Part shown: one piece after another, positions 1 to 8,893 of the stretch
How the letters are laid out: each line of letters starts with the position of its first letter
Numbering within the stretch: position 1 is the stretch's first letter
Translations under genes and position numbers: made by a program
The notes under the pieces: generated by a model
The model's database searches: none
What the model was told of the DNA's origin: nothing
The model's input: only the letters and a program-made list of their open reading frames with translations
Assembly: GCA_030537875.1 (NCBI GenBank)
Contig: JAUNVC010000008.1
Span: 1-61,143, forward strand
Source: Tissierellia bacterium
GTDB taxonomy: Bacteria; Bacillota; Clostridia; Tissierellales; Peptoniphilaceae
Reading direction: 5' to 3'
Length of the DNA: 61,143 bases

Positions 1-1
1 G

Positions 2-355
2 GACGAAAAACTGATGGAGATCAATCAAATGGGTTTTGATCTTTCTCTAGTAAGTGAAAATTCAATCATATTACGAGCTATCCCCATGGCGTTGTCAGAC
101 TCTTTTGAAAAAGAAATGATGTATGATATTCTTCATGAACTTTTTGAGGAAAGAAAGCCAAACCTAGCACAAGAAAAGATTCGAAGAAGAATCAGTGGGA
201 TTATATCCCATGGAAGAAACGATTATTCAGATATAGATTTTCATGTTCTTCTTAATAATCTTTTACAATCAAAAAATAATATGGTTTCACCGACTGGCAA
301 ACAAATTTTTTATATGTACACAACAGAAAAGTTTGAAAAGGACATTTTGTCATGA
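2..355 (+). CDS. mutL: MutL, C-terminal fragment (mismatch repair)
   Basis: The reading frame is open to the left edge, so only about the last 117 residues are present. The segment GFDLSLVSENSIILRAIP matches the MutL C-terminal dimerisation domain, and the gene overlaps miaA by four bases (ATGA), the usual Firmicutes mutL-miaA order. MutL links MutS mismatch recognition to strand incision. Oddly, the place where Firmicutes MutL usually carries the ACR-type and CPHGRP metal-binding motifs reads RRRISGII and SPTGKQ, so the endonuclease site seems degraded. The assignment rests on synteny plus weak similarity; the N-terminal ATPase lies outside the window. Confidence 0.72.
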   Translation, partial: DEKLMEINQMGFDLSLVSENSIILRAIPMALSDSFEKEMMYDILHELFEERKPNLAQEKIRRRISGIISHGRNDYSDIDFHVLLNNLLQSKNNMVSPTGKQIFYMYTTEKFEKDILS

Positions 356-1311
356 AAACTGAAAAACCAAAGGTTATCATCATTACAGGACCAACTGCAG
401 TGGGAAAAACCCGCCTTTCCATTCAATTAGCAAAACAGTTAGACGCAGACGTTATATCAGCTGATTCCATGCAGATTTATAAAAACTGCAATATTGGTAC
501 TGCAAAAGCTAGTATAGACGAAATGGAAGGTATCACGCATCATTTTATTGATATTTGTGATACCAATGATGAGTTTTCAGTCAAAGAGTACAAGAAAATG
601 GCATCTGAAGAGATCATAGAACAACATTTATATCAAAAGGTTTCTGTTGTTTGTGGTGGCACAGGACTTTATATCAATTCCATTGCCTATCAATTGGATT
701 TTGATGAAAGATCAACTGACGAAAATATTAGAAATACACTATACCGTCTATATGACGAAGAGGGGATAGTGCCCATTCGAAAAATGCTTTTCAAATTTGA
801 TCCGATAAGTTTTAATAAATACCATGAGAATGACATCAAAAGAAATATCCGTGCCCTGGAATATTTTATATGTTCTAATGTTCCGTTTTCATCCAATCAA
901 GAGGGGTTTCGTACACCCAATGATACATTTGATACCATGCTATTTGTTCTAAACAGGGATCGTCAAAAATTATACAATGCTATAGATGATAGGGTAGAGT
1001 CCATGATTGCAAACGGGCTAGTAGAAGAAGTTAAAAGTCTGCTTGAATCTGGCACTAGAAAAGATGCCCAGTCTATGCAGGCGATTGGCTATAAGGAAGT
1101 GATTCAGTATCTAGATGGAAATTTTACTTATACAGAAATGATAGACAAACTTAAGCAACATTCTAGAAATTATGCCAAAAGACAATTAACTTGGTTTCGC
1201 AACGATCCATCTGCCATCTTTATTGATGTCGACCATTTATCTGAAGAAGAGATTTTGAACTTGATATTAACGGAAATGAAGAAGCAATGGAAAATGGTGA
1301 TGACTTCTTAG
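352..1311 (+). CDS. miaA: tRNA dimethylallyltransferase MiaA
   Basis: A 319-residue protein that transfers a dimethylallyl group from DMAPP to N6 of A37 in tRNAs reading UNN codons. The P-loop GPTAVGKT lies at residues 13-20, followed by the family motif DADVISADSMQIY and the conserved GGTGLYI. Length is normal for the family. Its start overlaps the mutL stop (ATGA), so translation is probably coupled. The stop codon lies in the loop of a hairpin shared with the convergent recombinase gene. Confidence 0.97.
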   Translation: MKTEKPKVIIITGPTAVGKTRLSIQLAKQLDADVISADSMQIYKNCNIGTAKASIDEMEGITHHFIDICDTNDEFSVKEYKKMASEEIIEQHLYQKVSVVCGGTGLYINSIAYQLDFDERSTDENIRNTLYRLYDEEGIVPIRKMLFKFDPISFNKYHENDIKRNIRALEYFICSNVPFSSNQEGFRTPNDTFDTMLFVLNRDRQKLYNAIDDRVESMIANGLVEEVKSLLESGTRKDAQSMQAIGYKEVIQYLDGNFTYTEMIDKLKQHSRNYAKRQLTWFRNDPSAIFIDVDHLSEEEILNLILTEMKKQWKMVMTS

Positions 1312-1325
1312 TCATCACCATTTTC
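1290..1325. terminator. Bidirectional terminator between miaA and the recombinase gene
   Basis: A perfect 15-bp inverted repeat (1290-1304 and 1311-1325) encloses the 6-base loop TTCTTA. The arms carry AAAA at one side and TTTT at the other, so both strands end in a U run. The loop holds the TAG stop of miaA and the TAA stop of the opposite-strand recombinase; the hairpin is therefore coding sequence for both genes. Confidence 0.8.
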
Positions 1326-2315
1326 AAGTGAGTGATTTGGTTCAAATTGACTTAAAGGATTCTTATCCGTGGCGGAACGAATACGCTCTGTATCTATATG
1401 GGTATAAATTTGTGTCGTTGCAACAGAAACATGCCCTAAGATTTCTTGCAATGCTCGTATATCGACATCGCCATATTTATACATAAGTGTTGCAGCTGTA
1501 TGGCGTAATTTATGAACAGTGTAACTTGATGGGTCTAATCCGGCCAATCGGACACGTTTTTCAATCATATGTTGTACAGCTCGATTTGATATTCTGGTGT
1601 TTCGATTGGATAGAAATAAAGCCTTACCATCACTAGAATCATCAGATTCCTCTATATTAGGACGGCGTTCGAGATATTGGGATACTGCTTCATAGGTAGC
1701 ATCATTTAAAAATACCGTACGTTCTTTGTTGCCTTTACCTATGATATTTAAAGAACGATCTTCCTTGATAGAATCGATATTTATAGAGGTAAGTTCGCTA
1801 AGTCTTAGCCCACAATTTAAAAATATCATCATAATAGCATAATCTCTATACCGTAGAAATTCATTCTTTTCGCTAGAAACTGTATTTAATAATTTTGCAG
1901 CATCATCTAGTGTAAGGTAAATGGGAAGACGCTTATCAGTTTTTGGATATTCGAGTGAATATGCTGGATTTTCATCAATCAATTTGACCTTTTCAAACAG
2001 ATATTTAAAAAAGGATTTAAGACTTGCAACCTTGCGAAATTTTGCGTATCCATGATTATCTCGATATTTATCTGCATAGGATATATAGGCATATAGATCC
2101 TGAAGAATGATCTTGTTCATAAAAGATTCATCTACTGCCGATATATCTACATCGGAAAGAGCGACACCTGTCAAACGATCTTTTCTAATTCTCATAAATT
2201 TCAAAAAATTAGAAAGATCGTATGTGTATTCCTTAATAGTAGATTCACTATTGCCACGAATACTACGCATATAGTCTAAGTAATCCGCTAAAATATAAGG
2301 TAAACTCTGATCCAC
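1308..2315 (-). CDS. XerC/XerD-type tyrosine site-specific recombinase
   Basis: A 335-residue tyrosine recombinase with an N-terminal SAM-like core-binding domain (about 5-115) and a C-terminal catalytic domain. The catalytic set is complete: Arg171 in NCGLRLSELTS, Lys197 in GKGNKERT, His268/Arg271 in HKLRHTAA, His295 in LGHVSVATTQ and Tyr304 in IYTH. The start is GTG at 2315, with AAGGAGG seven bases upstream. It is a stand-alone gene with its own promoter and no phage genes nearby, which fits chromosome-dimer resolution or a related housekeeping role more than an integrase. XerC, XerD or a paralogue cannot be told apart here. Confidence 0.9.
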   Translation of the reverse strand: MDQSLPYILADYLDYMRSIRGNSESTIKEYTYDLSNFLKFMRIRKDRLTGVALSDVDISAVDESFMNKIILQDLYAYISYADKYRDNHGYAKFRKVASLKSFFKYLFEKVKLIDENPAYSLEYPKTDKRLPIYLTLDDAAKLLNTVSSEKNEFLRYRDYAIMMIFLNCGLRLSELTSINIDSIKEDRSLNIIGKGNKERTVFLNDATYEAVSQYLERRPNIEESDDSSDGKALFLSNRNTRISNRAVQHMIEKRVRLAGLDPSSYTVHKLRHTAATLMYKYGDVDIRALQEILGHVSVATTQIYTHIDTERIRSATDKNPLSQFEPNHSLENGDD

Positions 2316-2342
2316 GACATATCCTCCTTGCCAAACCTACTT

Positions 2343-2368
2343 TGTCACAAAATAGTTATTTTGTGACA
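2343..2368. promoter_or_regulatory. 26-bp perfect palindrome in the recombinase leader
   Basis: The arms TGTCACAAAATA and TATTTTGTGACA are exact reverse complements separated by two bases. It lies just downstream of the predicted transcription start and upstream of the ribosome binding site of the recombinase gene. It could be a repressor operator, a recombinase site or an RNA hairpin. It does not match the usual Firmicutes LexA, Rex or CodY sites, nor the dif layout. Confidence 0.55.
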
Positions 2369-2384
2369 TTAATATTCTATCACT

Positions 2385-2413
2385 AGTATATCAAACCTGA
2401 CTTCCCTTGTCAA
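2385..2413 (-). promoter_or_regulatory. Promoter of the tyrosine recombinase gene
   Basis: TTGACA (2408-2413), a 17-base spacer and TATACT (2385-2390) on the minus strand. This is a near-consensus sigma-A promoter directly after the rny terminator, predicting a start near 2378. Confidence 0.75.
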
Positions 2414-2421
2414 CTTCAAAT

Positions 2422-2455
2422 AAAAAATATCTCTTAAAATTAAGAGATATTTTTT
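2422..2455 (-). terminator. Terminator of rny
   Basis: A perfect 15-bp stem (2422-2436 with 2441-2455) and a 4-base loop, ending in six Ts on the minus strand, five bases after the rny stop codon. The A-rich left arm would allow some activity in the other direction. Confidence 0.88.
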
Positions 2456-2460
2456 GTGTG

Positions 2461-3999
2461 TTATTTTGCAACATGAGATCTTCGTACTTCTTTGATAACA
2501 TTTACTTTGATTTGACCTGGATATTGCATTTCATCTTCAATCCGCTTGGCCACATCATACGCCATTTTTGTCATTTCATCATCCGTAACTTTGTCTGGAC
2601 GGACGAGTATTCTCACTTCACGCCCAGCTTGAATAGCAAAGGACTTCTTAATTCCCTCAAAGGAATTGGCAATTTCTTCCAATTTTTCAAGACGTTTGAT
2701 ATAGCTTACCAATGTTTCTCTTCTTGCGCCAGGTCTTGCTGCGCTGATTGTATCGGCCGCTTGTACTAAAATTGCTTCAACTGTTGAAGGTTCGACATCA
2801 TTATGATGCGCCTCGATACAATGTATAACTTCTTTGGGCTCTTTGTAGCGGCGGGCAAGGTTCACACCAAGCTCCACATGAGTCCCTTCCATTTCACGGT
2901 CAATACTCTTACCAATGTCATGAAGTAGTGCTCCTCTTTTTGCGATTTTGACATTTGCACCTAATTCTTCGGCCATTAGCCCTGCTAATTGACAGACTTC
3001 AATCGAGTGATGAAGTTGATTTTGTCCATAACTAGTTCTAAATTTCAGTCTACCTAAATGTTTCACCAGTTCGGGATGTAAGTTGTGTATTCCTGTTTCG
3101 AATACAGCCCTCTCCCCTTCTTCTTTAATCACTTTTTCTATTTCTGTCTGGGCTTTTTCTACCATTTCTTCAATGCGCGCTGGATGGATTCTTCCATCTT
3201 GAACCAATTTTGTAAGTGCCAGTCTTGCAATTTCGCGACGTATCGGATCAAAACACGATAGCACAACCGCCTCTGGAGTATCATCAATGATCAAGTCAAC
3301 ACCTGTTAAGCTTTCCAGAACACGAATGTTTCTTCCTTCTCGACCGATAATTCGACCTTTCATGTCGTCGCTTGGCAAGTCAACCACAGTAACTGTGGTT
3401 TCACTTACATGGTCAGACGCTACCCGGTTCATAACCACCGAGAGAATTTCTCTCGCCTTTGCATCGCTTTCATCTTTTACCTTGTCTTCCATTTCTTTAA
3501 TCCGTTTTGCAGATTCATGGGCAAGCTCACGATCCAAATCTTCTAATATGATGGATTTGGCCTCTTCTTTGGTTAGTCCGGCAATTCTTTGTAATTCTTC
3601 TTCTTGTTTCTGAATATACTCGTCTGCCCTCGCATTCTTCTCTTCAGCATTTTTAAGCTTACTATTTAACTTGTCTTCTTTTTTGGTTAGCGAGTCAAAT
3701 TTTCTATCCAAGTTCTCTTCTCGTTTTAATAGTCGTTTTTCTGTATTCAAAATCTCTAATCTACGATCTTTGATTTCTTTTTCCAATTCATCTCTGGAGT
3801 TCTGAATCTCTTCTTTGGCTGCTAAAATAAGCTCTTTTGATTCAGCCTCACTAGACTTTCTAGCATCAGAGATAATCTGTTCAGCATAGTTTTCAGCTCC
3901 GCCGATTTTCTTTTCGGCGAGATATCTTCTAACAAAAAAACCAATTATAAATGTAAGAACTGAGAAAAGGAGTGAAAGAAGTAAATTTACTTGTGGCAT
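2461..3999 (-). CDS. rny: Ribonuclease Y
   Basis: A 512-residue membrane-anchored endoribonuclease that starts mRNA decay in Firmicutes. An N-terminal membrane helix (about 4-24) is followed by a long charged coiled coil (about 30-200), a KH domain with [12 protein letters not shown], and an HD domain with the [10 protein letters not shown] metal-binding motif and EAHHND. The start chosen is the ATG at 3999, with AAGGAG nine bases upstream; a longer frame to 4038 lacks a site and would put charged residues before the membrane helix. The gene has its own promoter and terminator, so it forms a single-gene unit. Confidence 0.95.
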   Translation of the reverse strand: MPQVNLLLSLLFSVLTFIIGFFVRRYLAEKKIGGAENYAEQIISDARKSSEAESKELILAAKEEIQNSRDELEKEIKDRRLEILNTEKRLLKREENLDRKFDSLTKKEDKLNSKLKNAEEKNARADEYIQKQEEELQRIAGLTKEEAKSIILEDLDRELAHESAKRIKEMEDKVKDESDAKAREILSVVMNRVASDHVSETTVTVVDLPSDDMKGRIIGREGRNIRVLESLTGVDLIIDDTPEAVVLSCFDPIRREIARLALTKLVQDGRIHPARIEEMVEKAQTEIEKVIKEEGERAVFETGIHNLHPELVKHLGRLKFRTSYGQNQLHHSIEVCQLAGLMAEELGANVKIAKRGALLHDIGKSIDREMEGTHVELGVNLARRYKEPKEVIHCIEAHHNDVEPSTVEAILVQAADTISAARPGARRETLVSYIKRLEKLEEIANSFEGIKKSFAIQAGREVRILVRPDKVTDDEMTKMAYDVAKRIEDEMQYPGQIKVNVIKEVRRSHVAK

Positions 4000-4041
4000 T
4001 ATACCACGCTCCTTTCTATTTAATTTTTTAGGTCCCACTCT

Positions 4042-4070
4042 ATTTTACAATGTTATTAAAAGAATGTCAA
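4042..4070 (-). promoter_or_regulatory. Promoter of rny
   Basis: TTGACA (4065-4070), a 17-base spacer and TAAAAT (4042-4047) on the minus strand, in the gap between the split SbcC-like genes and rny. Confidence 0.75.
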
Positions 4071-4083
4071 TTTTTAATTACAA

Positions 4084-4731
4084 CTACAAAATTTTTTCAA
4101 CATCACTGGATTGTTCTTTTAGAAGCACAGAGTAAATTCTGTCTCCAATATTAGACAAATATTCATTATGGGTAACCATAATTACCTGTCTTTCAAAATC
4201 CGTAGATATGTTTTTCAGAAAAAGACCGACATTGCCAATGTAGTCTGCGCTGACATATTTTGCGGGTTCGTCAAATACCAGGGGTCCGCCTAGCCTGTTT
4301 TTCAAAAGTTCAGAAATAGCCACTCTAAGACCAATACTGACCACATCTACAACGCCTCCCCCCCTTGACTCTTCTGGTCTTGTTAGATATGATTCATCAC
4401 CATTTTCATCTGTCACATAGAATTCTACTTGAGAACTTTTTTTAGATTCCTTTTCTTCAATCTTAAAGGTCATCTGATTTTGAAAAATATATTGTAAACA
4501 TTTCGTAACAAGATGCTCAATTATATCAATCGATTGCTTCCTCGCATGTGAAGATGATTGCTTCAACAACTGGGATGTTTTTAAATTTAAATCTACAAGC
4601 TCAGTAGCCTGCATGATTTTCTTCTCAATCTCCTCCAGTTGCCCTTGAAGCAAGTCTCTTTGCGCTTCTTGTGAAGTCACACGCTGATGTTCCTGAATGA
4701 TATAAGATGCGATTCTATCTTTATTGTGCAT
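4084..4731 (-). CDS. SbcC/Rad50-like ATPase, C-terminal part (signature and Walker B)
   Basis: A 215-residue protein. Residues 1-60 look like the end of a coiled coil. Then come an ABC signature-like segment SRGGGVVDVVSIGLR (122-136), Walker B LVFDEP with Asp154/Glu155, a D-loop region and the H-loop VTHNEY with His188. It has no Walker A; that motif is in the gene two places upstream (4958-6412). The start ATG directly follows the TAG of the preceding gene (TAGATG), indicating coupled translation. Together the pieces would make one SMC/Rad50-type head that processes DNA ends with the adjacent phosphoesterase. The family is clear; the exact partnership is inferred. Confidence 0.78.
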   Translation of the reverse strand: MHNKDRIASYIIQEHQRVTSQEAQRDLLQGQLEEIEKKIMQATELVDLNLKTSQLLKQSSSHARKQSIDIIEHLVTKCLQYIFQNQMTFKIEEKESKKSSQVEFYVTDENGDESYLTRPEESRGGGVVDVVSIGLRVAISELLKNRLGGPLVFDEPAKYVSADYIGNVGLFLKNISTDFERQVIMVTHNEYLSNIGDRIYSVLLKEQSSDVEKIL

Positions 4732-4968
4732 CTAAACTTCCTTAGGCAGGAGAGCTTCACATTTTTTAAACAGCTCCTCTATCTCAACTTCTAGGTTCTT
4801 TATATCGGCTTCCAATGTTTCCGGTGTTGAACCCGCCTTACAAATTGCATCAACAATCGCTTGCTTTTGTTTCTCCAGTTCACTTAGTTTTCCCGTGGCG
4901 AGACTTTTCTTCTCCTTTGCAGTGTCCAATTCTTTCTTCAAATGCATTAATCTATTTTCATATTCCAT
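4732..4968 (-). CDS. Small coiled-coil protein, middle part of a split SbcC/Rad50-like ATPase
   Basis: A 78-residue, almost entirely charged and helical protein (MEYENRLMHLKKELDTAKEK...) with heptad-like spacing and no catalytic motif. It starts with ATG at 4968, preceded by AAGGAG seven bases upstream, and overlaps the zinc-hook protein by 11 bases in a different frame. It lies where the returning arm of the Rad50 coiled coil would be encoded. The good ribosome binding site argues for separate translation and not for a sequencing frameshift. A role as a coiled-coil linker is inference. Confidence 0.68.
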   Translation of the reverse strand: MEYENRLMHLKKELDTAKEKKSLATGKLSELEKQKQAIVDAICKAGSTPETLEADIKNLEVEIEELFKKCEALLPKEV

Positions 4969-6412
4969 AGGTATACTCCTTCTTTATATTTTCTATATGA
5001 TTTTCGTCTACCGCAGATCCGCAAAACGGACAAATCTTATGTTGCTGTACCAAATGAATGAGTTCCTCCGTCGTTTCATTTAATATGGCTTCTTGGTGTT
5101 GAATCTCACGGTTAAGCACATTATATCCCTTCACGCAATCATTAAGTTCTTGAAAAAATCTAACATATGCGTTCAGCTGATAAACTTTTCTTTCCAGTTC
5201 TCTTTCAAAATTGTAGGCAATCTCTGGGGAGAAGGTCTCTACATATTTCGCGAGACGCGACTCCATTTCCTTCATGCTCTTTAAATTCAAACTATATCCA
5301 TATATTGATTTAAGACGACTCAACTTCTCTTCAATTTGATGAACTGCTGTCTGTAGTTCTTCCGTGTGTTTAAGGTCCTCTAAGATTCCAAGTTCATTTT
5401 CTATGGCATGATTTATACTATCAAAATGACATTTACTCGTGGTTAGTTGCCGATAGTTTGAGGTAATTCTTTCTAGGTTCCCAGATACATTTTCTATTTG
5501 TGGAATGTGTTTGAGCTGCTCTTTTAAGATGGTTAAGTGGTTCTCTTCTTTCTCAACTCGTGTCTTATTATCCTTCAAGTTGTTTAGCATTGTATAAGTA
5601 TTATATTTCTTCTGTAAATCATAAAAACTCGTCTCATACTCATCCAACCCTACAAATTTTTCAAGATATTTATTTCCTCTTTCAATGAATTCTAGCGTGT
5701 AAACATATTCCTTCAGCAAATGCTTATATTCATTACTTGTCTTGTCTTTTTTTTCTAGCACTTGAAACCAATCTGACAATTCATTTAATCGTTTTCTATC
5801 CTCATCAACTTTAGAAAAATCAAGCAACCGTTTTTCTAAAGTCTCTTTTTCAGTTTCTAAATCCTTCTTTCTTGACTTGGCACCATCTTGTAAGCGAATG
5901 GCTTTTCTGGTTGCTTCATCTATTATGTTGACCCCGCTTATAGCACCAATGGCCTTTGCTTTTTTTGATGCTGTTTCCGACAGCAAAAAAGTACCTTCCA
6001 ATTGAGATTGAAAATTGACAGTAAATTGATCATCCTCTGCTAATGCAAATTTTTCAACGCCTGTAATATCTTTTACTTCTTGTGGAACATCAATTCCAAA
6101 TCCTTGATATTTCTCTGTTTCACCATTTCTCGTAATTTCATATCCGTTGAAATTTTTTTCTCTTTTTCTACAAATAGTAGTACCGTCACTATATGTTATT
6201 TTAACTGACACAGAGTTGGTGCCGTGTCTCATAAAGAAATCTCCCCTGGGTTCGTTAAAGAAAACCCACTTTAAGGCTCTGATGATAGCACTTTTTCCAA
6301 CATCGGATGCACCGACGATAACATTGACTCCAGGGTGAAATTCTAAGAATGTATTCTCATGAGATTGAAAATTATGAAGCTCAATGGACTGAATATAATG
6401 ATTAACTCTCAT
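4958..6412 (-). CDS. SbcC/Rad50-like ATPase, N-terminal part with zinc hook
   Basis: A 484-residue SMC/Rad50-type protein. The N-terminal head has HNFQSH and Walker A GASDVGKS (34-41); a long coiled coil fills roughly 180-450; and a zinc-hook CPFC (Cys461, Cys464) sits only 20 residues from the end. In a normal Rad50/SbcC the hook is at mid-protein, and the second half carries the signature and Walker B motifs. Here those are in separate downstream genes. The start ATG at 6412 overlaps the phosphoesterase stop by 11 bases and has GGAGGT upstream. It probably acts with that nuclease on DNA ends, close to recA. Confidence 0.82.
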   Translation of the reverse strand: MRVNHYIQSIELHNFQSHENTFLEFHPGVNVIVGASDVGKSAIIRALKWVFFNEPRGDFFMRHGTNSVSVKITYSDGTTICRKREKNFNGYEITRNGETEKYQGFGIDVPQEVKDITGVEKFALAEDDQFTVNFQSQLEGTFLLSETASKKAKAIGAISGVNIIDEATRKAIRLQDGAKSRKKDLETEKETLEKRLLDFSKVDEDRKRLNELSDWFQVLEKKDKTSNEYKHLLKEYVYTLEFIERGNKYLEKFVGLDEYETSFYDLQKKYNTYTMLNNLKDNKTRVEKEENHLTILKEQLKHIPQIENVSGNLERITSNYRQLTTSKCHFDSINHAIENELGILEDLKHTEELQTAVHQIEEKLSRLKSIYGYSLNLKSMKEMESRLAKYVETFSPEIAYNFERELERKVYQLNAYVRFFQELNDCVKGYNVLNREIQHQEAILNETTEELIHLVQQHKICPFCGSAVDENHIENIKKEYTYGI

Positions 6413-7376
6413 TTAAGTTTACCTCCGCCACCAATTGAAGAGCATGATCAATAATCTTTTTATCAAGTTTCTCAATTTGTGCTATATGCTCAATAATTTT
6501 TCCTACACTTATCATTTCATTGTCCACTGCTTCTTCTATGGAAGCTTTGATCGATTCAAAGGTTACCTGTTCTCTTTTTTTTATTTCAAGTAAACTTCGA
6601 TCAAATATATCTTTTCCTGGTTTAGCAGAGGATAAAAATATTTCTTTAATTTGTACACCTTCGTTTCTTGAGCAAGACAAAATTAAAACTTTTGGCATTC
6701 TCTCCATTTCAAATTTGGAAGCCGCTACTCTTGCAATACTTCCGGGATTTGCAAAATATTTACCATCTATATATTTGGTTGAAAACCCTGTGTGATAATG
6801 GCCACTAATGGTGACATCTGCCTCCGTTTCTTTGATCTGATCAATCAAAGTATGGTGTACTCCTTCAAAAGGTCTATCCAATAACATGCCATGCGCAAAA
6901 TGGAAGGCGAAGTCTGCAAGCTTGTTTTTTACAATATATCCTTCTCTTCCCTCTTCCAAATCTAATTCATATGAATATGGAGCACAGGACAATTGAACAG
7001 AAGTTTCCCCTTTAGAAAAATAAATGGGATGATGGCCATACATCGTATATAGAACACCCAAATCATCTAATAAAGCCATCACCGTTCTATTTAAACTTTC
7101 CAGATTATAGGCGAAAATGTCGTGATTTCCAGGAACAAAAAAGATAGGTTTTTTATAGGTGGTCAGAACTTTTGTAAAGTTCCTAACGGTCAATAGAGAT
7201 ATGTCGGGGCGATCAAATAAATCGCCCCCGTGGACATAAAAATCAACATTGTTTTCCGTACCTATTTGGCCTATCTCAATAAACTTCTCATATAAACTGT
7301 CCTTAAAAACATCCACTCTACTAGACGGTGAAGTTGTTCGTATGTGAGTATCTGTAAAAAATAAGAACTTTATCAT
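6402..7376 (-). CDS. SbcD/Mre11-like metallophosphoesterase (DNA exonuclease)
   Basis: A 324-residue calcineurin-like phosphoesterase. The motifs occur in order: FFTDTHIR (10-residue region at the start), HGGDLFDRP, VPGNHDI, FAHGMLL and SGHYHTGF, which together give the two-metal site. After the catalytic domain is a short C-terminal region that may contact the ATPase. The ATG at 7376 is chosen because the family starts MIKFLFFTDTH; the longer frame runs through the end of recA. It lies 7 bases after recA and overlaps the Rad50-like gene, so it is the natural nuclease partner of the split ATPase. The ribosome binding site is weak. Confidence 0.85.
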   Translation of the reverse strand: MIKFLFFTDTHIRTTSPSSRVDVFKDSLYEKFIEIGQIGTENNVDFYVHGGDLFDRPDISLLTVRNFTKVLTTYKKPIFFVPGNHDIFAYNLESLNRTVMALLDDLGVLYTMYGHHPIYFSKGETSVQLSCAPYSYELDLEEGREGYIVKNKLADFAFHFAHGMLLDRPFEGVHHTLIDQIKETEADVTISGHYHTGFSTKYIDGKYFANPGSIARVAASKFEMERMPKVLILSCSRNEGVQIKEIFLSSAKPGKDIFDRSLLEIKKREQVTFESIKASIEEAVDNEMISVGKIIEHIAQIEKLDKKIIDHALQLVAEVNLNES

Positions 7377-7383
7377 AAATGTG

Positions 7384-8418
7384 CTATTTTCCTTCTTTTT
7401 CTTTTTCAACAGCAACAACGGGTTCGGGAATGGGAAGATTATAAATTTCTCTAATTTTTGCCTCCAACTGATTTCTAATCTCTGGGTTTTCTTTTAAGAA
7501 TTCCTTTGCATTCTCCTGCCCCTGTCCAATATTCTCATCGTTATATGAAAACCAACTCCCGGCCTTTTTAATTAGGTCATTGTCTACTGCCAAACTTAAA
7601 ATTTCACTTTCTTTGGAAATTCCCTCACCATACATAATATCAAATTCTGCAACTTTAAAAGGTGGCGCAACTTTGTTTTTAACAACTCTTGCGGTGGTTC
7701 TTGCTCCAATCATGTCATTTCCATTCTTTATTACTTCTCTTTTTCGAATTTCAAGTCGGATTGTGGAGTAAAATTTTAAAGCTCTTCCGCCGGTTGTTGT
7801 TTCTGGATTACCGTAGGAAATACCAATTTTTTCTCTTACCTGGTTTATAAACACACATGTGGTTTTCGATACGTTAATATATGCGGTTAACTTCCTCATT
7901 GCCTTACTCATCAATCTCGCCTGAGCACCAACCTGCATATCACTCATCTCAGCATCAATTTCTGCTTTTGGAGTAAGCGCGGCTACGGAATCGATAACTA
8001 CAATATCTACAGCTCCACTTCGTACAAGAGATTCCGTGATAGCAAGAGCTTGTTCTCCATAATCTGGTTGTGAAATGATCAATTCTTCAACATCCACGCC
8101 TAAATTCGCGGCATACGCTGGATCTAATGCGTGTTCTGCATCTATAAATGCCGCTACTCCACCTCGTTTCTGGACTTCAGCAATCATATGCAAACTAACC
8201 GTCGTTTTACCAGAAGACTCTGGACCATATACTTCAATGATTCTTCCCTTAGGAATGCCTCCCACCCCTAAAGCAATATCCACTTGCAAACTTCCCGTGG
8301 GTACCGTTGCTATTTGCATTGAAGTCCTATCGCCCAGTTTCATTATCGATCCTTTGCCAAATTGTTTTTCAATAGACTTAAATGCATCATCTAATGCTTT
8401 TTTTCTTTCTTCATTCAT
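7384..8418 (-). CDS. recA: Recombinase RecA
   Basis: A 344-residue RecA that forms filaments on single-stranded DNA, catalyses strand exchange and triggers LexA cleavage. Walker A GPESSGKT is at 65-72, followed by the Walker B region VVIDSVAAL and the DNA-binding loop L2 region [10 protein letters not shown]. Start ATG at 8418 has AGGAGG upstream and lies inside the end of the cinA-like gene (8-base overlap). I see no promoter or LexA-type box directly upstream, so transcription probably comes from the pnp-pgsA side. Confidence 0.98.
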   Translation of the reverse strand: MNEERKKALDDAFKSIEKQFGKGSIMKLGDRTSMQIATVPTGSLQVDIALGVGGIPKGRIIEVYGPESSGKTTVSLHMIAEVQKRGGVAAFIDAEHALDPAYAANLGVDVEELIISQPDYGEQALAITESLVRSGAVDIVVIDSVAALTPKAEIDAEMSDMQVGAQARLMSKAMRKLTAYINVSKTTCVFINQVREKIGISYGNPETTTGGRALKFYSTIRLEIRKREVIKNGNDMIGARTTARVVKNKVAPPFKVAEFDIMYGEGISKESEILSLAVDNDLIKKAGSWFSYNDENIGQGQENAKEFLKENPEIRNQLEAKIREIYNLPIPEPVVAVEKEKEGK

Positions 8419-8893
8419 TTCGATTCCTCCTCAAAATTTCTATTCCTTGTAGTAGACTAAATTGAACGGTTTTTTCTCGAACTTCATCACGGGTTCCGTA
8501 AAACTGTTTCGTAAATGTAGTCGTGTTCTTTCTCCAACATAGGCCTACGCATACATGTCCATTTTCAGGACCGTCATCGGGACCAGCAAAACCAGTCACT
8601 GAAATTCCTAAATCAGAACCTGTGATTTCACAAATTCGTTGTGCCATAATAAATGCGGTTTTTTCACTTACAACAGAAGTGGTATCAAAAAAGTTTATAT
8701 CCAAATTCAAAAACTGGCACTTTGACTCTACTGTATAGGTCACAAATCCGCCGTAATAGATATTGGATGCACCAGGAATGGATGTAATAGTTCCTGCAAT
8801 CAACCCACCGGTCATACTTTCACAAGTGGATACGGATATATTCTCCTCTGTTGCCAGCATAACAAATTCTTTGGCTATATCATATACTTCCAT
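8411..8893 (-). CDS. CinA C-terminal domain protein (PncC-type NMN amidase)
   Basis: A 160-residue stand-alone CinA C-terminal domain: [13 protein letters not shown] near residue 23, [17 protein letters not shown], and the Tyr-rich YYGGFVTYT. The family deamidates nicotinamide mononucleotide in NAD salvage. The N-terminal molybdopterin-binding-like domain of full-length CinA is absent, which is common. Its ATG overlaps the pgsA stop by one base (TAATG) and its end overlaps recA. A cinA-recA pair is common in bacteria. Confidence 0.9.
   Translation of the reverse strand: MEVYDIAKEFVMLATEENISVSTCESMTGGLIAGTITSIPGASNIYYGGFVTYTVESKCQFLNLDINFFDTTSVVSEKTAFIMAQRICEITGSDLGISVTGFAGPDDGPENGHVCVGLCWRKNTTTFTKQFYGTRDEVREKTVQFSLLQGIEILRRNRNE

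Noticed and set aside
2407..2769. Open frame of 120 codons on the + strand
   Set aside because: It lies mostly antisense to rny, starts inside the rny terminator, and has no ribosome binding site or recognisable protein pattern.
4732..4968. Frameshift sequencing error joining the SbcC-like pieces
   Set aside because: Each downstream piece has a proper start, and the middle one has a good ribosome binding site; the junctions coincide with the hook. Resequencing would still be useful, so this is only provisionally rejected.
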